This document shows, in pieces, positions 22,703 to 30,931 of a stretch of DNA of 33,180 nucleotides. Within the stretch, counting starts at the first letter, position 1; each line of letters opens with the position of its first letter. A model generated the notes under the pieces. That model was not told where the DNA came from, did not search any database, and saw only the letters and a program-made list of their open reading frames with translations. The translations under genes were made by a program, and so were the position numbers. The stretch is from Epsilonproteobacteria bacterium (ex Lamellibrachia satsuma) (lineage in GTDB: Bacteria > Campylobacterota > Campylobacteria > Campylobacterales > Sulfurovaceae): the NCBI GenBank assembly GCA_003934925.1, contig JQIX01000006.1:1-33180 (forward strand), given 5' to 3'.

Positions 22703-23653
22703 TTATTTTTCTATCATCCAAAAAAAGACCCTGTTTTCATCTCCTGCGCTTATGAGTGCGTTTTCGTTAATGAACATGATCTTATTGGGTGTTGCATAAT
22801 GCCCTATGAGACGATCTGTTTTACTTCCGTCTTTAGTATGGAAGAGTTGCAGATCATGATCTATACCACTGGAATAGATACCTGTTTCTCCACTGGGGCT
22901 TATACCTACAGAGTAGACCAGAAAGTCACTTTTTATATGATAGGCTTTCCCGTTCTCCGAATAAACCCCTACGCGTCTGTCCTGTCCTGCCGTAATGATA
23001 ACACCGTTACTGTAGGCTACACGGTAAATGTTGTCTATATGTTCCGAAGAGAAGACCTTTTCTACTTTAGAACTGTTTACATCAATAAGCCTTACTGTAC
23101 CACTCTCATCCGAGATTACCATTTTCTTTTTATCCTGACTTAAAGCCATGCCGCCCATTGTACTTTCAGAGATATGACTGTCATATAGTGTATAGTTTTC
23201 TTTATAATCATACAAGACCACATCCGAACCGAATGTACCGAATACTATTTTGCCCTTATCGGTAAAGAGTACGCATTTAGGCATCATATGCTGCTTTTCA
23301 TCAATGATCTTTTTAAGATGCTTTCCGTCATGTATCCAGACATTTCTGTAGGCATTTGAACCGCTGGTTACAAGCAGGGTCTTGCCATGATACCTGTCAA
23401 TGCTGTGTACCCGGGCAGGAACAAAGTCACCCATGGCTGTTCTTAAAGGTTCGAATATGATCTTTTTGACTATCTTTTGTGTAGTGAGGTCTATGATATC
23501 CACGATGCCTGCATCAGTAGCGACATAAAGATAGCCATGGTCTTCGACAAAATCCGTTACAAGACCGGAAGTTTTGATCGTGGCTATAGGAGTAAGGTCT
23601 TTGGCATTTACGGTCAAGAACAATAGTAAAATGATCATTATTGTTTTATGCAT
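22703..23653 (-). CDS. Exported beta-propeller (WD40-like) protein
   Basis: A 316-residue protein with a signal peptide (MHKTIMIILLLFLTVNA). The mature part consists of seven or so beta-propeller-like repeats: LVTDFVEDHGYLYVATDAGIVDIIDL, GKIVFGTFGSDVVLYDY, KKKMVISDESGTVRLIDV, GVIITAGQDRRVGVYS and ALISAGDENRVFFWMIEK. It resembles the periplasmic WD40 protein NapL of epsilonproteobacterial nitrate reductase clusters, but no nap genes are nearby, so this is only a possibility. The preceding GTG (23656) could also start it. A TATAAT lies 8 nt upstream and another 41 nt upstream. Confidence 0.75.
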   Translation of the reverse strand: MHKTIMIILLLFLTVNAKDLTPIATIKTSGLVTDFVEDHGYLYVATDAGIVDIIDLTTQKIVKKIIFEPLRTAMGDFVPARVHSIDRYHGKTLLVTSGSNAYRNVWIHDGKHLKKIIDEKQHMMPKCVLFTDKGKIVFGTFGSDVVLYDYKENYTLYDSHISESTMGGMALSQDKKKMVISDESGTVRLIDVNSSKVEKVFSSEHIDNIYRVAYSNGVIITAGQDRRVGVYSENGKAYHIKSDFLVYSVGISPSGETGIYSSGIDHDLQLFHTKDGSKTDRLIGHYATPNKIMFINENALISAGDENRVFFWMIEK

Positions 23654-23694
23654 CACTATCCATTATAACTCATATCAGAGTTATGAATTTCTGG

Positions 23695-23700
23695 ATTATA
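23695..23700 (-). promoter_or_regulatory. -10 box for the beta-propeller gene
   Basis: TATAAT on the minus strand 41 nt before the ATG. A second TATAAT at 23662-23667 lies only 8 nt before the ATG and would give a nearly leaderless transcript. Which one is used cannot be told from sequence. Confidence 0.35.
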
Positions 23701-23755
23701 GCATGATATTTTCATGATGGATGATGGAAATATCAGTAAAAAAGAAGGAAATATT

Positions 23756-24370
23756 TTAAAAATTGTATTTTACACCTATATTTACTGCATCAATAGAGAG
23801 ATCACTATTGTTTGTAGAAATATCAAAATCGTTATCATCATAAAGTTTAGTATAATCTACAAAAACATCTATATTATATATAGCTTCCATTTGGGCACCT
23901 ATGGCACATTGAAAAGAATTTTCAGAGTGTGAGATGCCATTATCAAAAGTGATTTGACCATAGCCAAGGAGTCCATACATTGTAAGTCCACCAGTACTGT
24001 ATTTGGGTTTTAAATAGAGTGCTATATTTGATATATCAAGCCTTTGATCAAAGTCAGCAGAGGTATTATGCACAGATGAATCATTTATCGTAGCTGTGTA
24101 TCTACTTTCGAGAGCAAGATATTTATGAAAATTATAACCTGCAAGTAGTGTAATGGCATGACCAGTATCTGTATTGCTGCTGTCACTATCCATATTTAGA
24201 TAAGAATATCCTAATCCTGTATAAAAATATGTTGAACTTAGCTTTACTGTACTTTTTTGAACCGTGATCTTTGGTGCTTCTTTTAAATTAATATCTTCAT
24301 CCGGCACTGCAAATGTACATATAAATGATAAAAGTAAAACTGAACTTAGTATTTTTTTAAGACCCTGCAT
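23756..24370 (-). CDS. Outer-membrane beta-barrel protein
   Basis: A 204-residue protein with a signal peptide (about residues 1-22, ending near FAVPDE). The mature part alternates hydrophobic and polar residues in eight or so strands: FYTGLGYSYLNMD, HAITLLAGYNFHKYLALESRYTATI, NIALYLKPKY, LTMYGLLGYGQITF, FQCAIGAQMEAIYNIDVFVDYTKL and DAVNIGVKYNF. The terminal phenylalanine is the usual outer-membrane barrel signal. GAGGAAG precedes the ATG. It is the first gene downstream of the riboswitch-terminator pair at 24526-24656, so its expression is probably controlled by a cyclic dinucleotide. Confidence 0.8.
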   Translation of the reverse strand: MQGLKKILSSVLLLSFICTFAVPDEDINLKEAPKITVQKSTVKLSSTYFYTGLGYSYLNMDSDSSNTDTGHAITLLAGYNFHKYLALESRYTATINDSSVHNTSADFDQRLDISNIALYLKPKYSTGGLTMYGLLGYGQITFDNGISHSENSFQCAIGAQMEAIYNIDVFVDYTKLYDDNDFDISTNNSDLSIDAVNIGVKYNF

Positions 24371-24525
24371 TGACTGTCTTCCTCTATTTTATATAAGCAA
24401 CTTATATGGTGTTTAGTATTTTATACCGATGTCTTTGCTTGAAATAAACGTATAGTTTTAGGTATAGAAAGAGACCTCTCCTCCTGCATCTATATATAAA
24501 AGACACTGTTAAAACAATAAAAATG

Positions 24526-24567
24526 AAAAAAGGAAGCGATTATCTGAAAGCTGTATAGAGATAATCG
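24526..24567 (-). terminator. Intrinsic terminator of the riboswitch expression platform
   Basis: On the minus strand CGATTATC (plus 24560-24567) pairs with GATAATCG (24537-24544), followed by CTTCC and a run of six T. The left arm overlaps the distal end of the aptamer's closing stem, so aptamer folding and terminator folding may compete. Confidence 0.7.
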
Positions 24568-24656
24568 TATCCTATTGGTAATCTGGCGATCTCAGGGAGA
24601 CCCATGACTTTCCGTCCTTATCTCGCGATAAGTTTGGCTTTTTCAATACGATACAA
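24562..24656 (-). promoter_or_regulatory. GEMM (cyclic di-GMP-I class) riboswitch aptamer
   Basis: The minus-strand RNA reads AAGCCAAACUUAUC-GCGA-GAUAAGGACGG, then AAAGUCAUGGGUCUCC and GAGAUCGCCAGAUUACC. This matches the GEMM-I core: the (G)CAAAC entry, a GNRA tetraloop hairpin, GACGnAAAGnC, aNGGGUCU, and GCCAGnUUACC. The closing stem is ATCGTATTG with CAATA...TACGAT. It lies about 190 nt ahead of the outer-membrane barrel gene with a terminator between. Ligand (c-di-GMP or the related cGAMP) cannot be settled here. The sequence match is direct; regulation of the barrel gene is inference. Confidence 0.8.
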
Positions 24657-24696
24657 CCGTATTTGACAAATATAACAGATTATTTCTTTAACATTG

Positions 24697-24866
24697 ATTA
24701 TCCCAAATCCCGAAATAGAAATTCAGCACTCCTTACAATCATTGTATTCAAGGAATTCATGTAAAATCATCGCCGAACCTACGGGTGCGACTTAAATTTG
24801 ACACAAACCCCTTAAACACAAGCATTACAAAGATTGCAAGAATCCTATTTCAGGATTTGGGATTAT
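24697..24866. repeat. 170-bp inverted-repeat pair, MITE-like or insertion-sequence relic
   Basis: The left arm (24697-24724, core ATCCCAAATCCCGAAATAG) is nearly identical to the complement of the right arm (24840-24866), which reads ATCCCAAATCCTGAAATAG. TTA flanks both outer sides of the TCCC/GGGA ends. The interior contains a TTTGACACAAACCCC stretch reminiscent of insertion-sequence ends but no coding frame. The element lies between the riboswitch and the cytochrome gene. Confidence 0.6.
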
Positions 24867-24876
24867 ATTTATATTA

Positions 24877-25377
24877 TTACTTCGATCGAGTGATCATTGA
24901 CTTTAAAAACATTTCTCTTTTTTCAATACCCAGTAATTTACTTTTGGTAAGATCCGGGTAGGTTCCGCCCAGGCCTTTCCCATCATCACCGTGACATCCG
25001 GCACAAATGCTGCTGTAGAACATGGCTGCATCTTTGGGGTAGGGTTCTTTGCATTGTTTTCCAGAGAGCTCCAGCACATAACAGGCGATCTTGGGGGCAT
25101 CTTTTTTTGATGCAAAACCACCCTCCATCTCCCCGCCTTTAAAATCGAACTGCTTCGATCCGTGATTGATGACATTGATGATGTATTGTCTGGCATACTG
25201 TGTTGTTTGAAGTTTTAAGAGTTCTTCTTCATAATGGGATGTCGTATGTTCTTTGATATGTTTGGTATAGTTTGATACTGTTTTGGTCTCTATTTTTTTC
25301 ACATGACGGAACTTTGCATTGTAAATAGCATAGATGAGAACAATGAGTATAGCTAAATAGGGCAGGCTTTTTTGCAT
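24877..25377 (-). CDS. Membrane-anchored monohaem cytochrome c
   Basis: A 166-residue protein with an uncleaved or signal N-terminal helix (LPYLAILIVLIYAIYNA). A helical middle region with Tyr- and Lys-rich residues is followed by the haem motif CAGCH at about 128-132, within the FYSSICAGCHGDDGKGLGGTYPDLTKS consensus of class I cytochromes c. Two further cysteines (CYVLELSGKQC) precede it. The axial methionine is probably in MFLKSMI. It is the last gene of a minus-strand series that begins with nadE, 34 nt after the lipoprotein gene. Confidence 0.85.
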   Translation of the reverse strand: MQKSLPYLAILIVLIYAIYNAKFRHVKKIETKTVSNYTKHIKEHTTSHYEEELLKLQTTQYARQYIINVINHGSKQFDFKGGEMEGGFASKKDAPKIACYVLELSGKQCKEPYPKDAAMFYSSICAGCHGDDGKGLGGTYPDLTKSKLLGIEKREMFLKSMITRSK

Positions 25378-25411
25378 AAAGGGATTCTATACTAATTATA
25401 ATTAAATCATA

Positions 25412-26008
25412 CTAGATAGCCAACATTTTAGGCAGGGGAGAGACCAATGGATAGAAATGCACTTTTTGTACATTCCATTTGCTTAATATAGCTTTATTTG
25501 GTTCTTTTACAGTGATGACTTTTCTATAATAAGCCCTTTTAGCATTCGGGTCTAGCCTGTTTAATATTTTGTCAAGTTGTACACTGCTCATACCGTAAAC
25601 CATCCTAAGACGTTGTGAGTCATCCTGTTGGGCTATGACATTGAGTATCTTCCCGTTTTGCAGAATAAGCTGATAGGCATAAAGATGGTCCTTACCGTAG
25701 ATGATGACAGTACTTTTACTCTCAAAAATGACTTTAATGCTTCTTGTAATATTCGGTTCGAATTCATAAAGTATATCGGTTCTTGCATCTTCATAGACAA
25801 CTACGTTGCCTTCATCCAAACGCAGTATTTTTTGAGAAAGGTAAAGACTGCCGTAGCTGTCCCTGCGTATTTTAAGCAGTGTGCCGTTCATTTGTACGAA
25901 TTTCTTATCTGCCTGGAGTGTAAGCTGCTGGTTGTTATAGTTCAGGTTTGAAGTACCGCAGCCGCTCAGTCCAAGTAAAAGAATGGCTGCAGGAAGTAAT
26001 TTAAACAC
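25412..26008 (-). CDS. Putative lipoprotein of unknown function
   Basis: A 198-residue protein with a lipoprotein signal (MFKLLPAAILLLGLSGC, lipobox LSGC). The mature part is beta-rich with segments LTLQADKKFVQMNGTLLKI, LYLSQKILRLDEGNVVVYEDA and STVIIYGKDHLYAYQLILQNGKILNVI, then a helical and basic C-terminal region. No family is recognised. It begins 8 nt after the helical-repeat gene stop, so it is co-transcribed with it. Confidence 0.7.
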   Translation of the reverse strand: MFKLLPAAILLLGLSGCGTSNLNYNNQQLTLQADKKFVQMNGTLLKIRRDSYGSLYLSQKILRLDEGNVVVYEDARTDILYEFEPNITRSIKVIFESKSTVIIYGKDHLYAYQLILQNGKILNVIAQQDDSQRLRMVYGMSSVQLDKILNRLDPNAKRAYYRKVITVKEPNKAILSKWNVQKVHFYPLVSPLPKMLAI

Positions 26009-26016
26009 GAGGTTTG

Positions 26017-26493
26017 TTATACGATCTCTGTAAGCTTTAAGAATATCTCATTGATCTCTTTACCCGCTTTTTTGGCAAGCAGTTCTACATCTGCTTTAGA
26101 TACTGCATATTGGTGGGATACCTCTTTTTTTGTCTCTTCCCATTTATCTTCTGCTTCCATTTTGGCAAGATGGGCTCTTAGTTCAGATATGTCTAACTCT
26201 TTCTCTGCTTTTCTGGATACGTGAAAGATGAAATTCTCTGCACTGTCTCTAACGATCTCAAGTCTGTCCCTTGCTTCCATCATGCTCAAATGGGCTTGTA
26301 GATCAGCTTCATCATTAAATTCTTTATAGGCATCTTCCAGTTTGTCTTTAATTTTTGTGAAACGTTGTTTCAGTTCACTCCAAAATTCATTTGCATCTTC
26401 TGTAAAATCTTTACTCAGTGCGTCTATCTTCTCTTCTGCTTTTTCGAGAGATTCCTTGGATGCTTCTATGAGCTCTTTAAATTCTTTTTCCAT
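26017..26493 (-). CDS. Helical protein with internal repeats, unknown function
   Basis: A 158-residue, entirely charged helical protein without signal or membrane segment. Two related blocks, DLQAHLSMMEARDRLEIVRDS and ELRAHLAKMEAEDKWEETKKE, indicate internal duplication; both follow an acidic amphipathic segment. The composition resembles coiled-coil or apolipoprotein-like stress proteins, but I recognise no family. It is 46 nt downstream of the DUF502 gene and followed closely by a lipoprotein gene. Confidence 0.6.
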   Translation of the reverse strand: MEKEFKELIEASKESLEKAEEKIDALSKDFTEDANEFWSELKQRFTKIKDKLEDAYKEFNDEADLQAHLSMMEARDRLEIVRDSAENFIFHVSRKAEKELDISELRAHLAKMEAEDKWEETKKEVSHQYAVSKADVELLAKKAGKEINEIFLKLTEIV

Positions 26494-26539
26494 AATTTGT
26501 TCCTTATTGTTAGATTTATTCTTTTAATTATAGCATATT

Positions 26540-27199
26540 TCAAGATGCTTTATTTTCCAGCCAATCACTTAACTTTATCCATTCATCTATATCTTTTGGC
26601 TCTATTTCCATGATATCTGTAAAACTTTTGACACCCATTGAAAGGAGATACTGCAGGTTGTCATCAAAGGTTGCCTGTTCTATAACGTAGATGTTGTCTT
26701 TATGTACTTCGAACATATATCCACCATTTGGAATAGGGGACATAGAGAGAGTTACCGTATAGTGGTCTTTGATGATGCTCTCTTTTTGCGAGTACATCAG
26801 TCCTATGTTATACCCTTCGTTTGCAAAACCCCGTATGGCAACTACAAGTACCTGGTTCTCCCCCTCTTTGGATGAGTTGAAGATGCCTATGATGTCCTTG
26901 ATGGTCGAGTAGCCGGGTATCTTTTTAAGCAATGATTCAAGGAAACTTGCCAGTCTGGTTTTCATCAGGTGACCAATGATATAAAGGATCATTAAAAAAA
27001 CCACAATGACCAGCATGAACCACAAGAATTCATGGTTCTGTGGGGTAAATCCTACAAGCCTGAATGCCCAGTTCACTAAAAGGTCTATCTTGCCATAAAG
27101 CCAGAGTATCAGTACCACTATAATGACTATCGGCAGAAGTCCAAAGAGCCCCTGAAGGGCTGTATGGGTGAAATGTTTTAGAAGATTGTTCTTTCTCAT
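26540..27199 (-). CDS. DUF502 family membrane protein
   Basis: A 219-residue protein with two membrane helices: LQGLFGLLPIVIIVVLILWLYG (about 14-36) and FLWFMLVIVVFLMILYIIGHL (about 58-78). The DUF502 pattern follows: FLESLLKKIPGYSTIKDIIGIF, then VLVVAIRGFANEGYNIGLM and SPIPNGGYMFEVHKDNIYVI, which ends in the conserved cytoplasmic domain. The family function is unknown, though it is linked to membrane homeostasis in other bacteria. The ATG shares one base with the nadE stop (TAATG), showing translational coupling. Confidence 0.85.
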   Translation of the reverse strand: MRKNNLLKHFTHTALQGLFGLLPIVIIVVLILWLYGKIDLLVNWAFRLVGFTPQNHEFLWFMLVIVVFLMILYIIGHLMKTRLASFLESLLKKIPGYSTIKDIIGIFNSSKEGENQVLVVAIRGFANEGYNIGLMYSQKESIIKDHYTVTLSMSPIPNGGYMFEVHKDNIYVIEQATFDDNLQYLLSMGVKSFTDIMEIEPKDIDEWIKLSDWLENKAS

Positions 27200-29097
27200 T
27201 ATTGTTCCAATTCTTTTAACCAGGCTTCAAAATCCGCATCACTAGCCATTTTCCAATCTGCTCTTGGACTTAAGGAAATAGTACCTACTTTAGGCCCATC
27301 AGGTATACAGCTTCGTTTGAACTGCTGGGTGAAAAAACGTTTTAAAAATATGCGTAACCACTTAGTGATCGTTTCTTCATCGTATTTAGTATCAAACGCT
27401 TTCATCGCAAGAAAACGTATCTTGGATGGCTTGGCCCCATACTTGATGAAGTGATATAAAAAGAAGTCATGCAGCTCATAAGGACCTATGATGGTTTCTG
27501 TCTCCTGGACTATTTCATCATCATTTGCAGGAAGCAATTCCGGACTGATAGGTGTATCTAAAATATCGTCTATAATACCGGCGATGGATTTATTTGACTT
27601 GTAGTACTCGATAACATACTGTATGAGTGTTTTGGGGATGCCTGAGTTGAGGGCATACATACTCATATGGTCACCGTTGTAGGTACTCCAGCCAAGGGCA
27701 ATCTCACTCAAGTCACCTGTACCGATCACCAAACCGCCTTCTTTATTTGCCATGTTCATGAGTATGGAAGTTCTTGCACGTGCCTGTACATTCTCATAGG
27801 TGACGCTAAGTTCTTCTTTATCGTGTCCTATGGCTTCAAACTCCTTAAGCGAAATACCTGTGATGTCCACTTCTTTGAATGTCACACCCAGTGCTTCACA
27901 TAGCTTCACTGCATTACCCTTTGTACGTGAAGTCGTACCAAAGCCGGGCATGGTCACAGCGATGATGTTCTTGACATCCCAGCCCATGATCTCAAAAGCT
28001 TTGTGTGTAGAAAGCAGGGCAAGTGTAGAGTCAAGCCCGCCTGAGATACCTATAAGAGCCTTTTGACTGTTTATATGGCTCATGCGTTTTATGAGACCGT
28101 GAGCCTGGATGTGGACTATCTCATCACATCTGTGCTTTTTGTCTGCATAGCGTGAGGGAACAAAGGGGACAGGGTTGATGTCTCTTTGAAGCTCAGTGAT
28201 ACTTGGAAGTGTACCTATTTTGATCGTTCTCGTTTTTTTGCGTCTGCCGTCACCATAACTGGACTCATTGAGCCTGAGCCATCTAAGACGTTCCAGGTCT
28301 ACATCAGCAGTAATGAGACTATTTTCCATACTGAAACGTTCATTTTGAATGAGAGTAGAGCCATACTCAGAAATGATGGCATGTCCGCCAAAGACCGTGT
28401 CAGTAGTACTTTCACCCACACCGGCAGAGCTGTATACATATGCAGCCATGCATCTGGCACTCTGAGTGCGCACCAACTCTTCACGGTATTCATGCTTGCC
28501 TATGAGTTCATTGCTTGCAGAGAGGTTAAAGAACAGGTTGGCACCGTTGCTGGCCATGTGATTGCTTGGAGGTGTCACTGCCCAAAGGTCCTCGCACAGT
28601 TCTATGCCAAAAGTCATATCTTTGCTGTCGGTAAAGAGCATATCGACCCCGAAAGGTATTTCTTCTCCAAGGAATTCTGTTGTAGTACGTACAATGTCAC
28701 GACCACTGGTAAACTGGCGTTTTTCATAGAATTCTTTTTTGTTGGGAAGGTAGGATTTAGGGACAATTCCCAATACTTTTCCATTTTGTATGACTGCTGC
28801 ACAGTTATAGAGCCTATCGGCTTCAAGTACGGCCATACCGACAATAGCAATGGTATTTATACCTTTTATATTTTTTAATATATAATCTAATGCTTCGTCT
28901 TGTGAGGCAATAAGGGTCTGGTTAAGCAAAAGGTCACTGGCGGTGTATGAAGTAAGCGTAAGCTCTGGAAATACAACGACACTGACCTCTTTAGAGTGAG
29001 CTTCCTTAATAAGGATTAAAATTTCTTCAGCGTTTTTCGCAGGGTTTCCTACAACCGTTTTGTTGACTGTGGCTGCAACTCTGTAAAATCCAAACAT
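27199..29097 (-). CDS. nadE: Glutamine-dependent NAD+ synthetase
   Basis: Final step of NAD biosynthesis: amidation of nicotinate adenine dinucleotide using glutamine. The 632-residue long form has an N-terminal nitrilase-type glutaminase domain (Glu45 in FPELTLTSY, a lysine in PKSYLPNKKEFYEKR, and cysteine in IELCEDLW). The C-terminal NAD synthetase domain has the ATP-binding ISGGLDSTLAL motif and GTGDLSEIALGWSTYNGDHMSMYALN. The frame is open to 29274, but the extra part lies in the intergenic repeats. The start at 29097 has GGAGAAG just ahead of it. It is the first gene of the series leading to DUF502. Confidence 0.96.
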   Translation of the reverse strand: MFGFYRVAATVNKTVVGNPAKNAEEILILIKEAHSKEVSVVVFPELTLTSYTASDLLLNQTLIASQDEALDYILKNIKGINTIAIVGMAVLEADRLYNCAAVIQNGKVLGIVPKSYLPNKKEFYEKRQFTSGRDIVRTTTEFLGEEIPFGVDMLFTDSKDMTFGIELCEDLWAVTPPSNHMASNGANLFFNLSASNELIGKHEYREELVRTQSARCMAAYVYSSAGVGESTTDTVFGGHAIISEYGSTLIQNERFSMENSLITADVDLERLRWLRLNESSYGDGRRKKTRTIKIGTLPSITELQRDINPVPFVPSRYADKKHRCDEIVHIQAHGLIKRMSHINSQKALIGISGGLDSTLALLSTHKAFEIMGWDVKNIIAVTMPGFGTTSRTKGNAVKLCEALGVTFKEVDITGISLKEFEAIGHDKEELSVTYENVQARARTSILMNMANKEGGLVIGTGDLSEIALGWSTYNGDHMSMYALNSGIPKTLIQYVIEYYKSNKSIAGIIDDILDTPISPELLPANDDEIVQETETIIGPYELHDFFLYHFIKYGAKPSKIRFLAMKAFDTKYDEETITKWLRIFLKRFFTQQFKRSCIPDGPKVGTISLSPRADWKMASDADFEAWLKELEQ

Positions 29098-29125
29098 CTT
29101 CTCTCCATTATTAATAATAAATAAT

Positions 29126-29171
29126 GTCGTGGCGAACGCCCTTGAAAGCGAAGCGATTCGAGAGCCACGAC
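29126..29171. repeat. Conserved-loop hairpin, second copy
   Basis: GTCGTGGC (29126-29133) pairs with GCCACGAC (29164-29171). The loop GAACGCCCTTGAAAGC followed by GAAGCGATTCGAG closely matches the loop of the hairpin at 17254-17297, whereas the stem is entirely different. It lies in the leader region of nadE. Confidence 0.65.
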
Positions 29172-29255
29172 GACTTTTGTCTACTTTTCTAGAAAAGTAG
29201 AGAAGAAAACCCGATATACAATAAAAGCTTTTATCAAGAAAACAAACTACTGTAT

Positions 29256-29283
29256 GCATTCCCACGCGAAGCATGGGAACGAG
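29256..29283. repeat. Dispersed GCATTCCC...GGGAACGAG palindrome, copy D
   Basis: GCATTCCCACGCG then AAGCATGGGAACGAG, the best-preserved copy of this family, lies between nadE and the cyclophilin gene and 84 nt from the conserved-loop hairpin. The related copies are at 2761, 4059 and 17222. Confidence 0.65.
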
Positions 29284-29294
29284 GGTAAAATTAA

Positions 29295-29822
29295 TTACGC
29301 TTTAGAAGCGTGAATTTCAATACCTTCAATATCATCATTCTGCTCAATATTGTCAAGCACCATGAAAGAATCAGTATCATCTTCTTCTATTGCACCGAAA
29401 ACTGTGTGAACACCATCAAGATGGGGACAGGCAGCAAAACAGATGAAGAACTGGCTTCCACCCGTATTCGGTCCTGCATGTGCCATAGAAAGGCTTCCTC
29501 TTCTATGAGAATGATGACTTGTATCTGTCTCACAGGCTATCTGCCAATCCGGGCCGCCGGTACCGGCCATGGCAGGATTTCCTGTAGGTCCTGAGTGGGG
29601 ACATCCGCCCTGTGCCATAAAACCGGGGATCACTCTATGGAACTTCAGGTTGTTGTAGAACCCTTCATTTGCCAAATGAGCAAAGTTTGCTACAGTATTC
29701 GGTGCATCATCAGGGTAAAGCTTGATCCAGATATCACCTTTGTTTGTTTTGATCTTTGCATATTGATAGGTATCCATTACATCTTGAGGAATATCGTATC
29801 TTTTTGATTGTTTTCCAAACAT
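29295..29822 (-). CDS. Cyclophilin-type peptidyl-prolyl isomerase
   Basis: A 175-residue cytoplasmic cyclophilin (PpiB-like) that speeds cis-trans isomerisation of Xaa-Pro bonds. The motif [14 protein letters not shown] carries the catalytic arginine. [19 protein letters not shown] and [12 protein letters not shown] complete the active site. A short N-terminal extension ([25 protein letters not shown]) precedes the domain. No signal peptide is present. AAGGAC precedes the ATG by about 9 nt. Confidence 0.94.
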   Translation of the reverse strand: MFGKQSKRYDIPQDVMDTYQYAKIKTNKGDIWIKLYPDDAPNTVANFAHLANEGFYNNLKFHRVIPGFMAQGGCPHSGPTGNPAMAGTGGPDWQIACETDTSHHSHRRGSLSMAHAGPNTGGSQFFICFAACPHLDGVHTVFGAIEEDDTDSFMVLDNIEQNDDIEGIEIHASKA

Positions 29823-29857
29823 ATTGTTTAGTCCTTGTTTATTGAATTTAGGATATT

Positions 29858-29863
29858 ATTATA
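29858..29863 (-). promoter_or_regulatory. -10 box for the cyclophilin gene
   Basis: TATAAT on the minus strand 35 nt before the cyclophilin ATG, in the divergent region shared with pyrF. It gives a leader of about 28 nt containing AAGGAC. Confidence 0.45.
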
Positions 29864-29889
29864 CCACTAAAAGATAAGAGGTTTTAACT

Positions 29890-30582
29890 ATGGAACTGTG
29901 TATTGCACTCGATCTGCCATCGGCAGAGGAGAATTTGGCTCTGGCCGAGTCACTCAAAAACTATAATGTTTGGATGAAAGTAGGGTTCAGAGCCTATATT
30001 CGTGACGGAAAACCTTTTATAGAAGCACTCAAAGCAATTAATCCGGATTTCAAGATATTCCTTGACCTTAAACTTTATGATATCCCCAATACTATGGCAG
30101 ATGCAGCTGAAGAGATAGCCAAACTCGGGGTAGATATGTTCAATATACATGCTTCTGCCGGAGCAGTGGCAATGAAAACAGTGATGGATAGACTCTCTAC
30201 CTATGAAAATAGACCATTGGTACTGGCAGTTACTGCATTAACCTCTTTTGATGAAGAAAATTTTCAGGCGATTTATGAAAAGAGTATAGATGAAAAAGCA
30301 GAACAGTTCGCCAAAATGAGTTATGAGAACGGTTTGGATGGCGTAGTATGTTCGTCTTTTGAGAGCAGGGCGATCAAAAATGCAACAGCTGAAACATTTT
30401 TAACGCTCTGTCCGGGCATACGGCCTTTTGGTGAAGATGCAGGAGATCAACAGCGTGTGGCGACCCTTGAGGTGGCTGCTAAAGAGGGAGTGGACTATCC
30501 AGTGATTGGCAGGCCCATTTATAAAGATGCCGACCCTCAGTCCAAAGTAGCCGAAATATTAAAGGTGATGGCTACTCTGTAG
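29890..30582 (+). CDS. pyrF: Orotidine 5'-phosphate decarboxylase
   Basis: Catalyses the last step of de novo UMP synthesis. The 230-residue protein shows the active-site motif [10 protein letters not shown] with Asp59, Lys61 and Asp64, plus VKVGFRAY-type substrate contacts ([10 protein letters not shown]) and the phosphate-binding [15 protein letters not shown] with VIGRPIY at the C-terminus. AAGAGG lies before the ATG. Its last 11 bases overlap the end of the convergent small membrane protein gene. Confidence 0.96.
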   Translation: MELCIALDLPSAEENLALAESLKNYNVWMKVGFRAYIRDGKPFIEALKAINPDFKIFLDLKLYDIPNTMADAAEEIAKLGVDMFNIHASAGAVAMKTVMDRLSTYENRPLVLAVTALTSFDEENFQAIYEKSIDEKAEQFAKMSYENGLDGVVCSSFESRAIKNATAETFLTLCPGIRPFGEDAGDQQRVATLEVAAKEGVDYPVIGRPIYKDADPQSKVAEILKVMATL

Positions 30583-30718
30583 CATTGTCTTTTAATTGTT
30601 TGGCTTTTACTTTTTTGTGGTCTGCGAGATCCATGGCATTATGCATACCTTTGACCATAAAGTAGGCACCTATGGCAAAAAGTGCCAGAATGATGAGTGG
30701 AGCCAGTTTTTGGAGCAT
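30572..30718 (-). CDS. 48-residue single-helix membrane protein
   Basis: A short frame reading [21 protein letters not shown] followed by [20 protein letters not shown] and LKDNATE. A hydrophobic helix at about 5-21 is followed by a basic cytoplasmic tail. AAAGGAAA precedes the ATG at good spacing. The stop overlaps the convergent pyrF end by 11 bases. The function is unknown. Confidence 0.6.
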   Translation of the reverse strand: MLQKLAPLIILALFAIGAYFMVKGMHNAMDLADHKKVKAKQLKDNATE

Positions 30719-30907
30719 TTTCCTTTCCTTTCATTTATATTTAAAATTTTTATAATCATACTATAAAAAACCATGACGTATGATTATTATGCAGTAAAAA
30801 GACTATCTAAGTACTCTATAAGGTAAATAATAATTAATAAAAATAGAGTTATATTGAAAAAGTGAAAAAAGAAATCTTCTTTAAGCTTTCATTTAAGCCA
30901 AATGCAT

Positions 30908-30913
30908 TATAAT
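30908..30913 (+). promoter_or_regulatory. -10 box of tRNA-Ser
   Basis: TATAAT 18 nt before the first base of the tRNA, in an AT-rich region. No strict -35 is seen. Confidence 0.55.
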
Positions 30914-30931
30914 CTCACCCACAAAACACTT

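Noticed and set aside
24401-24471. Possible short upstream reading frame in the leader of the outer-membrane barrel gene
   Set aside because: About 22 codons, no conservation evidence and no clear translation signals beyond a purine-rich tract inside the frame.
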